Positions 55,493 through 60,739 of a stretch of DNA of 60,739 bases are shown here, in pieces. The notes under the pieces were generated by a model. It saw only the letters and a program-made list of their open reading frames with translations. It was not told the DNA's origin and ran no database searches. Position numbers and translations under genes: made by a program. Position 1 is the stretch's first letter. Each line of letters starts with the position of its first letter. This DNA is from Lachnospiraceae bacterium (GTDB lineage Bacteria; Bacillota; Clostridia; Lachnospirales; Lachnospiraceae), in the NCBI GenBank assembly GCA_024690205.1, contig JAILCX010000054.1, forward strand, positions 1 through 60,739, in the 5' to 3' direction.

Positions 55493-56248
55493 ATGGAAAA
55501 GAAGACCTCATTTGCTTACAAGATCATAAGATTTATCGTTCTGCTCTTTTTCCCGAACATGAAAGTTGTCGGAGAGGAAAAATTGCCGGACGGCCCTTAT
55601 ATACTCGCAGGCAATCATTCCCAGATGTACGGACCGTTGGCCTGCGAATTGCGTTTTCCGGGAAGGCATTATATCTGGTGCATTTCTTCAATGATGGTCT
55701 TTAAGGAGGTTCCAGATTATGCATTTGGGGATTTCTGGTCTAAAAAGCCTGTTCCGGCAAGGTGGTTTTTCAGGATCTTTTCATATTTGATAGCGCCGCT
55801 TGCCGTGTGCATATTTAATAACGCTTATACTATCCCTGTTTATAAAGATAAAAGAATATTTGAGACGATGGAGCTTTCCGTTAATGCGCTCATTGACGGA
55901 GCGGGAGTAATTGTCTTTCCCGAAGACTATGATGAACACAACAACATAGTCCACGATTTCCAGAAGGGATTTGTATCCCTTGCCAAAAGATATTATGCAA
56001 AGACCGGAAAGACAGTTCCTTTTGTTCCGCTTTATGTCTGCCCCGGGCTTAAAAAACTGGTGATCGGAGATCCGGTATACTATGATCCTACTGCGCCTGT
56101 AGCAAAAGAGCAGGAGCGCATCTGTAATATCCTTATGGACAGGATATCGGAACTTGCTTATGAGCTTCCTTATCATAAGGTCGTTCCTTACCCCAATATA
56201 CCCAAGAAAGATTATCCGGATAACAAAAGGAAGGAAGCCATATCATGA
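55493..56248 (+). CDS. PlsC-like (1-acylglycerol-3-phosphate type) acyltransferase
   Basis: A 251-residue, mostly soluble protein with an N-terminal membrane-contact segment. It has GPYILAGNHSQMYGPLACE in the place of motif I, where the classic NHx4D reads NHSQMYG, with Gly instead of Asp; VFKEVPDYAFGDFW and VIVFPEDYDEHN (motif III, Pro-Glu) follow the LPLAT fold. It probably acylates a lysophospholipid or polyol at the membrane. The altered motif suggests a different acceptor or reduced activity. The ATG is not preceded by a clear ribosome binding site. Its last bases overlap the PAP2 gene by 4 bases. Confidence 0.78.
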   Translation: MEKKTSFAYKIIRFIVLLFFPNMKVVGEEKLPDGPYILAGNHSQMYGPLACELRFPGRHYIWCISSMMVFKEVPDYAFGDFWSKKPVPARWFFRIFSYLIAPLAVCIFNNAYTIPVYKDKRIFETMELSVNALIDGAGVIVFPEDYDEHNNIVHDFQKGFVSLAKRYYAKTGKTVPFVPLYVCPGLKKLVIGDPVYYDPTAPVAKEQERICNILMDRISELAYELPYHKVVPYPNIPKKDYPDNKRKEAIS

Positions 56249-56949
56249 AAAAGCCGGTTGTGGATTACAGGAAATTCAGATTTTCAAAGATAAACGAGCC
56301 GGAGTTTAAGCATCTTTGGCTGATACTCGGATGGGTATTTTATCTTATGATGTACTTTATCACGGATCATTTTATTCCCGTTGAAAGATGCCATGTCGTG
56401 CACAGCCGCGTGGATGATATCATACCCTTTAACGAATATTTCATCATCGCATACGCATCATGGTATATCCTTATAGTTGCGACATTGCTTTATTTTCTTT
56501 TGTATGATCCGGGAAGCTTTGCAAATGCGCAGAAGTTCATAATCTGTACGCAGGTCGTAGGAGTAATTACCTATATAGTATGGCCTTCGATACAGCTCCT
56601 TCGTCCCGAACATTTTGAAAGAAACAACATTTTTACTTACTTTATGGGGATAATCTACACGGTGGACTCCCCGACGGGTGTATGTCCTTCGCTCCATGTG
56701 GGATTTTCGCTTGCATTGCTTTCGGCCTGGCTTAAAAAAGAAGGCGTCCCGAAACTGTGTAAATTTGCCATAATACTCTGGGTTGGTGTAATATGTATTT
56801 CGGTATGTTTTGTTAAACAGCATTCGTTTGTAGATGTTTGGGCGGCATTTTTAATGTGTGCCGTTATAGAATTGATTCTTTTCGGAAAAGAGTACTATCT
56901 GCCTTTGTTAAAAAGGTGTTCCGGATCGGAGATGAGAGTTGAAGAATAA
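56245..56949 (+). CDS. PAP2-family membrane phosphatase or lipid transferase
   Basis: A 234-residue membrane protein of about six spans. The PAP2 signatures SPTGVCPSLHVGF (phosphate pocket with His) and KQHSFVDVWAAF (second catalytic His) are in the usual order, but a classical KxxxxxxRP first motif is not visible. Enzymes of this kind that keep only the last two motifs include inositol phosphorylceramide or phosphoinositol synthases, so a head-group transferase is possible. It overlaps the PlsC-like gene by 4 bases and the E2-like gene by 11. Confidence 0.8.
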   Translation: MKKPVVDYRKFRFSKINEPEFKHLWLILGWVFYLMMYFITDHFIPVERCHVVHSRVDDIIPFNEYFIIAYASWYILIVATLLYFLLYDPGSFANAQKFIICTQVVGVITYIVWPSIQLLRPEHFERNNIFTYFMGIIYTVDSPTGVCPSLHVGFSLALLSAWLKKEGVPKLCKFAIILWVGVICISVCFVKQHSFVDVWAAFLMCAVIELILFGKEYYLPLLKRCSGSEMRVEE

Positions 56950-57799
56950 AAGAAGATGGGGAGACAGAAGGGACGGAGCCCGTATAAGGGATATAGATCC
57001 TATGCACTATGTGATGCCCCTTATGTATCCTAACCGGTGTGATAATGAAGCCTATATGACTATCAGGATCAGACTGGACAAATTGGAAAGCTACATACGT
57101 CATACAAATAAAGATGACGATGACTGCAAACTGTCGATATTTATCGTTGTCATTGCAGCGATTTTAAAAGCGATAAGACTCCGCCCGCATCTTAACCGAT
57201 TCATCACGAACAAGACCGTGTATCAAAGAAACGAGCTGACTGCCGCTTTTACGGTTAAAAAGACGTTCAGCGATGAGGGAGAAGAAACCCTGGCAAGGAT
57301 AAATGCCGAGGATGACGACACATTAAAGACCCTTGCGAAAAAGATAAACGAACAGATCGATTTTTGCAAAACAGGTACGGATGAATCGTCCGAGGCTATG
57401 GAGTTTGTAAAAAAGCTGCCTTTCAAACACCTTATAGGAGCGCTGGCAAGGATGCTGGATCGTCACGGGTGGATGCCAAAATCCGTTATAGCAACGGATC
57501 CCTACCAGTGTTCGGTCGTACTTACAAACCTTGGTTCTCTCGGAATGAACATCGGATATCATCACCTTATGAACTGGGGAACGAATTCGCTTTTTGTCGT
57601 AGTCGGAAAGAAGCACACGCGTCCGAATTATGACTCGGACGGAAATGTGACGATGCAAAGAGAACTCGATCTTTCATTTACAATCGATGAGCGCATCTCA
57701 GACGGGTATTACTACGCAAGATCGTTAAAACTTATAAAGAAACTTATTGAAAATCCTGAACTTTTGGAAGAACCGTTATCCGGCGATGTAAGGTATTAA
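56939..57799 (+). CDS. Chloramphenicol-acetyltransferase/E2-fold acyltransferase-like protein
   Basis: This 286-residue cytoplasmic protein has the fold pattern of 2-oxo acid dehydrogenase E2 catalytic domains, with no lipoyl or subunit-binding domain. The segment FTIDERISDGYYYARSLKLI is in the position of the E2 motif HxxxDG, but the catalytic His is Glu, while the Asp-Gly pair is kept. The first 20 residues are basic. It is the third member of the overlapping unit after the PlsC-like and PAP2 genes, so it may move acyl groups onto the same lipid, or be a binding subunit. Confidence 0.7.
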   Translation: MKNKRRWGDRRDGARIRDIDPMHYVMPLMYPNRCDNEAYMTIRIRLDKLESYIRHTNKDDDDCKLSIFIVVIAAILKAIRLRPHLNRFITNKTVYQRNELTAAFTVKKTFSDEGEETLARINAEDDDTLKTLAKKINEQIDFCKTGTDESSEAMEFVKKLPFKHLIGALARMLDRHGWMPKSVIATDPYQCSVVLTNLGSLGMNIGYHHLMNWGTNSLFVVVGKKHTRPNYDSDGNVTMQRELDLSFTIDERISDGYYYARSLKLIKKLIENPELLEEPLSGDVRY

Positions 57800-57812
57800 A
57801 AGAGGGGATAAA

Positions 57813-58076
57813 ATGGCAAGAGAATACGAAGATTACGAAGAGGAATACTCTGAAGAAGAGTTAAGAAGAGAATACAGAAGGAAAAGAAGGATAAGGAACC
57901 GTGCGATAGCCGTTGTGGTTGCCGTTATACTGCTTACGGCGATCTGTGCCGGCGGCTTTTTCGGGATCCACTATGTCCTTTCTACCCTTAGCGAAAAGAA
58001 ACAGGAGCAGGAGGCTATCATTCAGGAGGATACTCCGGCTGAACAGCTTACGATCGAAGCTCCCGAAGCGGAATAA
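57813..58076 (+). CDS. Small single-span membrane protein
   Basis: An 87-residue protein I do not recognise. A very charged cytoplasmic head of 30 residues (EDYEEEYSEEELRREYRRKRR) is followed by one span (about 32-55, AVVVAVILLTAICAGGFFGI) and an acidic extracytoplasmic tail (TLSEKKQEQEAIIQED). GAGGGGA precedes ATG 57813. It begins 13 bases after the E2-like gene and may be part of that unit. Confidence 0.7.
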   Translation: MAREYEDYEEEYSEEELRREYRRKRRIRNRAIAVVVAVILLTAICAGGFFGIHYVLSTLSEKKQEQEAIIQEDTPAEQLTIEAPEAE

Positions 58077-58106
58077 AAGGTGTGATTTGTTTTTAAGAGG
58101 TGGATC

Positions 58107-58499
58107 TTGAAGGATTACAGACTTTTAACAAAGAACATAATCAAGTGGTACGAGTATAAGATGTGTTATCCCGGTGAGGAAACTGAAGACGAGAACGGGG
58201 ATATACCCGATACCGAAGAAGTTCAAAAATCACTTGAAGAGATGTCGGAAGACGAAGAGATAGATCTTTCGACAACGGGACTTGGCGAGGACGAGCAGGC
58301 ACTTGTCGAAGATATACTTGCGCGTTTTAAAGAAGCCAAGCAAAACACGGTTGATGATCTCTTTGCGGGTCTGAATGACGAGCCGTCTTCTGAAGGCGAA
58401 TCAGCGCCCATGAGTGAAGAGGATCTTATAGCGGCGATCTGTGCGCCGAAACAGAATAATGTTGATGCCCTCGTTAATGAGGCGTATTCGGGAATGTAA
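58107..58499 (+). CDS. Acidic protein with a duplicated motif
   Basis: A 130-residue acidic cytoplasmic protein I do not recognise. It carries two related segments, AKQNTVDDLFAGL (about 76-88) and PKQNNVDALVNEAYSGM (the C-terminus), with SEEDLIAAI between, which look like a short repeated helix. The start codon is TTG 58107 with AAGAGG six bases upstream; no ATG lies in frame in the first 18 codons. The barnase-type gene begins one base after its stop, so translation is coupled, and a role near the RNase pair is possible. Confidence 0.6.
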   Translation: MKDYRLLTKNIIKWYEYKMCYPGEETEDENGDIPDTEEVQKSLEEMSEDEEIDLSTTGLGEDEQALVEDILARFKEAKQNTVDDLFAGLNDEPSSEGESAPMSEEDLIAAICAPKQNNVDALVNEAYSGM

Positions 58500-58500
58500 A

Positions 58501-59073
58501 ATGAAACGGAGATACAAACATTTTGCCGGAATAAGGATCTTTCTTGCGATAGTTCTTGTCGCGCTGGGTCTTTGCGGCTGTTCGTACTCCGTTAAATTGT
58601 CTGACGGGTCGGATAAGGTAGTTGTTAATGCCGTTGATGACGGATCCTTATCCGAAAAAGGAAACCTTGAGACAAAAGAACATCCTAAAGATGCGCCGGA
58701 TGATAAGTCCCTGATCCCTGAGGATGGATATTACTATGATCTTGAAGAAGTAGTTCTTTATCTTGATACTTACGGAAAACTCCCTTCAAACTTTATAACT
58801 AAAAAAGAAGCCGGCGAGCTTGGCTGGGAAGGCGGACCGATAGAGGATTTCGTTCCGGGTGCCGCAATAGGCGGAAATCACTACGGAAACTATGAAAAGC
58901 TCCTGCCCGAAGGCAAATACAAGGAGTGCGATATCGGAACCCGGAATGCCAAAGGAAGGGGCGCTAAAAGGCTTGTTTATTCCGATGACGGAAAGTATTA
59001 CTATACGGATGATCATTACGGATCATTTAAAGAAGTTGTGGTAAAAGACGGAGTAGTTGAGGTTTTGGAGTGA
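58501..59073 (+). CDS. Barnase-type guanyl-specific ribonuclease, lipoprotein form
   Basis: A 190-residue protein. The signal peptide ends ALGLCGC, a lipobox-like site, followed by an acidic linker and a C-terminal barnase domain (about 85-190). All catalytic residues of barnase can be placed: Lys in NFITKKEAGELGWEG, Glu in KECDIGTR, the two Arg in GRGAKRLVYS, and His in DDHYGSF. It should cut RNA after guanosine. Being lipid-anchored at the cell surface, unlike freely secreted barnase, is unusual. The start ATG 58501 lies one base after the previous stop. Its stop overlaps the barstar ATG. Confidence 0.9.
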   Translation: MKRRYKHFAGIRIFLAIVLVALGLCGCSYSVKLSDGSDKVVVNAVDDGSLSEKGNLETKEHPKDAPDDKSLIPEDGYYYDLEEVVLYLDTYGKLPSNFITKKEAGELGWEGGPIEDFVPGAAIGGNHYGNYEKLLPEGKYKECDIGTRNAKGRGAKRLVYSDDGKYYYTDDHYGSFKEVVVKDGVVEVLE

Positions 59074-59333
59074 TGAAAAAGAAATACGTTTTGGATTGCA
59101 ATAAAATGACAGACAGGGAGACTGCTCATGAGTACATAGCAAAAGTGCTTGGTTTCCCCGAATATTACGGGAAGAATCTTGATGCGCTGTTTGACTGTCT
59201 TACCGATATGAAAAGCTGTGAGATAAAGATGGAAAATAAAGAAGGGTTAAAAAAACTTGGCGAATATAACGCCGCCCTTTTAGCTGTTTTTAAAGAGGCG
59301 GCGCTTGCTAACGGAAAGATTAACTTTTCCTGA
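59073..59333 (+). CDS. Barstar-family ribonuclease inhibitor
   Basis: An 86-residue cytoplasmic inhibitor. FPEYYGKNLDALFDCLTD aligns with barstar LPEYYGENLDALWDCLTG; both inhibitory Asp (in NLDALFD) are kept. It should bind and block the barnase-type RNase before export. The ATG at 59073 overlaps the nuclease TGA by one base (TGATG), with GAGG and GGAG upstream. The gene is convergent with degV, whose stop lies 2 bases away. Confidence 0.92.
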   Translation: MKKKYVLDCNKMTDRETAHEYIAKVLGFPEYYGKNLDALFDCLTDMKSCEIKMENKEGLKKLGEYNAALLAVFKEAALANGKINFS

Positions 59334-59335
59334 AA

Positions 59336-60184
59336 TCAGTTTTTGTTGTCGATAAAGAGTACTCCCAAAGTGCCGGGGCCGCAGTGAGATGAGATTACGC
59401 TGCCGGCACGTGTTATAAGTATCTCTTTAAAATATCCGAGTCCGGTCAGGTAATCACTTACCATTTTCAAAATTTCTTCCGAACATCCTGAATGCGTTAT
59501 AAATACCCTGTCGGATTTTGCCGTAAGGAAGTTCTTTTCCATATCTTTGACATAATCCATAACGAATTTTTGTGGCTTTCCGCGATATTTCTGCTCGGGG
59601 CGCATCTGTCCGTCGACTACCGCGATACGGGGATGCAGTTTAAGAGTATTGCCAACCATGGCAGCAAGTCCTGAACATCGGCCCCCTCTGTAAAGATAGG
59701 TCAATGTATCGACTACGAAACTGGCTCTTACTTTTGAACGGAGGTTTATTATATATGACTCGATCTCACCTGCCGAGCAGCCGTTAGAACGCATTATGGC
59801 GGCTTCTATTATTAAAAGGCCGATGCCTGTCGAAAGATTCTGGGAATCGATCACATGGACACGGTCGGTTATCCCAAGCTCCTCTGAAGCAAGGATACAG
59901 TTGTTGTAGCAAGCTGACATGGGAGAAGAGATCGTAAAGATTATGAATTCATCATCGTCATTTCCGTTAAGGACTTTCATGATGTCTTCAATACCGGGAG
60001 CGGCTGTCTGAGGGGTCTGTCCGCATTCATCTGACCAGGCATAGAGCTGCTTGGGCGTAATGTTAACGCCATCCAGATACTCAGCTTCTCCGAGCCTCAC
60101 AAACAGAGGTATTATTTCAATGTTATAGCGGCTTATTAGATCTTTTGACAGATCGCAAGTACTGTCTGAAAGAATTCTGATCAT
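59336..60184 (-). CDS. DegV family fatty-acid-binding protein
   Basis: A 282-residue cytoplasmic protein. DegV members hold a fatty acid and can act as FakB, delivering it to the FakA kinase. Seen: IRILSDSTCDLSKDLI at the N-terminus, QTAAPGIEDIM (QTSxPS-like), FIIFTISSPMSACYN (SSxLSGTY-like) and SHCGPGTLGVLF at the end. ATG 60184 is chosen for the AAAGGGAG just upstream; a longer reading lacks one. It may relate to the lipid genes at 55493, but it is on the other strand with its own promoter region. Confidence 0.92.
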   Translation of the reverse strand: MIRILSDSTCDLSKDLISRYNIEIIPLFVRLGEAEYLDGVNITPKQLYAWSDECGQTPQTAAPGIEDIMKVLNGNDDDEFIIFTISSPMSACYNNCILASEELGITDRVHVIDSQNLSTGIGLLIIEAAIMRSNGCSAGEIESYIINLRSKVRASFVVDTLTYLYRGGRCSGLAAMVGNTLKLHPRIAVVDGQMRPEQKYRGKPQKFVMDYVKDMEKNFLTAKSDRVFITHSGCSEEILKMVSDYLTGLGYFKEILITRAGSVISSHCGPGTLGVLFIDNKN

Positions 60185-60246
60185 ATGACTCCCTTTCCGT
60201 TTCGGATGACCGTAACATTCCGATACATATTTTATCAAAAAAGTGT

Positions 60247-60275
60247 TTGACATAGCAACAGCCTTATTGTAATAT
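60247..60275 (+). promoter_or_regulatory. tRNA-Gly promoter
   Basis: TTGACA (60247-60252), a 17-base spacer and TAATAT (60270-60275), ending 28 bases before the tRNA. Confidence 0.75.
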
Positions 60276-60303
60276 ACTAATGTTCGCTGTGGCGGAACAA
60301 AAT

Positions 60304-60376
60304 GCACGAGTGGCTCAGTTGGTGGAGCACGACCTTGCCAAGGTCGGGGCCGCGGGTTCGAGTCCCGTCTCGTGCT
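60304..60376 (+). tRNA. tRNA-Gly, anticodon GCC
   Basis: A 73-base cloverleaf: acceptor GCACGAG/CTCGTGC, D arm GCTC/GAGC, anticodon arm CGACC-TTGCCAA-GGTCG with GCC at 60337-60339, T arm GCGGG-TTCGAGT-CCCGT, discriminator T. The 3' CCA is not encoded. It reads GGC and GGU codons. Confidence 0.97.
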
Positions 60377-60385
60377 CTGTAGTGC

Positions 60386-60418
60386 AAAAAGGATATCCCT
60401 GATGGGATATCCTTTTTT
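60386..60418 (+). terminator. Intrinsic terminator after tRNA-Gly
   Basis: AAAAAGGATATCCC pairs with GGGATATCCTTTTT around loop TGAT, with a run of six T. Flanking GTAGT/ACTAC can extend the stem. Confidence 0.95.
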
Positions 60419-60440
60419 GTACTACGGAGCTCAGCCGAGT

Positions 60441-60456
60441 CCTCGAAGGTTCGAGG
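60441..60456. other. Short inverted repeat in a GC-richer patch
   Basis: CCTCGAAGGTTCGAGG is a seven-base stem with a two-base turn, within 60421-60500, which is richer in GC than its surroundings and holds no gene I can support. Its nature is unclear. Confidence 0.35.
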
Positions 60457-60547
60457 TCTCCGCTTCGCTCCGGTCCGCGCAGAACCGACGTCTCAAAACC
60501 ACAATTTACAATGGAAAGAATAGGGATGAACTGATAGAATACATTGT

Positions 60548-60739
60548 ATGAATGAAGATAAGCGAAACGAAAAACTTGGCAGAGCCGCCGTTGGCGTGAT
60601 GTGGTTTCTGTTTGCCGCAAAGTTTTTGATCGTGGCGACTTTGATAGCACTGGTGGCGCTGTATTTCCTGCACAAGCCGTTGTGGATAGCTCCTTTAATT
60701 GCGATAGGTGTGTTTGCATTATACAGGCTTTTCTGGAGA
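60548..60739 (+). CDS. Small membrane protein, cut by the window end
   Basis: An open frame of 64 codons from ATG 60548 with no stop before the last base. It reads MNEDKRNEKLGRAAVGVMWF and continues with two hydrophobic stretches (about 18-43 and 48-62). It is probably the start of a two- or multi-span membrane protein. ATG 60552 is out of frame. No good ribosome binding site is seen and the family is not recognised. Confidence 0.55.
   Translation, partial: MNEDKRNEKLGRAAVGVMWFLFAAKFLIVATLIALVALYFLHKPLWIAPLIAIGVFALYRLFWR

Noticed and set aside
55257..55511. Minus-strand open frame of 84 codons opposite the putative RNA
   Set aside because: No ribosome binding site or family pattern; it runs across the RNA helices and the promoter of the next gene.
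60315..60719. Minus-strand open frame of 134 codons across the tRNA
   Set aside because: It reads antisense through the tRNA and terminator, a well-known source of false proteins.

Overview
The window looks like a chromosomal segment of an anaerobic, low-to-middling GC Firmicute, most likely a Lachnospiraceae member close to Butyrivibrio. The reasons are gene families typical of that group (DUF4364, DUF1653, DUF1294, the AmmeMemoRadiSam proteins, DUF5722), heavy use of AGA/AGG arginine codons, AAGGAGG ribosome binding sites, TTGACA/TATAAT promoters, and Gram-positive style CIRCE, LexA-like and ARG-box-like operators. No insertion sequence, prophage or CRISPR array was found. Taxonomy is inference from content, not from a marker gene.

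Layout. 1-1107: a CheX-like protein and a CheY receiver. 1175-9399: carbohydrate storage and use (LacI-type regulator with its own promoter and operator, glycogen phosphorylase, later a GH13 enzyme), interrupted by a CPBP protease and a nuclease-helicase fusion. 7741-8085 is a 345-base non-coding gap with three DnaA-box matches and a possible 31-codon ORF. 9406-16561: a heterodimeric ABC exporter, a lone HPt protein and two membrane glycosylation genes. 16714-19511: clpB under a CIRCE operator. 19531-23484: thrH, rarA and a secreted DUF5722 protein. 23481-28528 (minus strand): a tight run from argG through DUF1294, a LytTR regulator, malic enzyme and an acyltransferase to DUF4364. 28585-33535: the shared ARG-box-like region and the divergent argC-GNAT-argJ-argB-argD operon. 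33546-44733: a binding-protein-like gene with a Thr/Pro insert, then comEA, a two-component pair, a GerMN lipoprotein, comEC, an AmmeMemoRadiSam pair and holA. 44735-48790: folE (minus), small unknowns, a 5'-nucleotidase with two LexA-like boxes, and a secreted unknown protein. 48854-53051: a TetR-controlled flavoprotein operon, a lipid kinase and glyA. 53125-55492: a large lipoprotein, then 568 bases without a protein gene that appear to encode a structured RNA. 55493-57799: a three-gene lipid-type unit. 58501-59333: a barnase-type RNase lipoprotein and barstar. 59336-60739: DegV (minus), tRNA-Gly(GCC) with promoter and terminator, and the start of a small membrane protein cut by the window end.

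How the genes fit together. The arginine genes form a divergent regulon (argG against argCJBD) around one operator region, lacking argF, argH and a classical argA; the GNAT protein inside the operon is a candidate for acetyl-glutamate supply. The response regulator, histidine kinase and GerMN lipoprotein repeat the order of the actinobacterial MtrA-MtrB-LpqB module, but lie between comEA and comEC. The most interesting unexplained element is 55071-55412: a strong promoter followed by a non-coding stretch with an H-type pseudoknot, a long-range closing helix and a very stable 3' hairpin. Other leads are two genes (rarA and folE) whose promoters predict leaderless mRNAs, the SOS-like boxes at the 5'-nucleotidase, and the lipid unit whose acyltransferase-like members have altered catalytic motifs.
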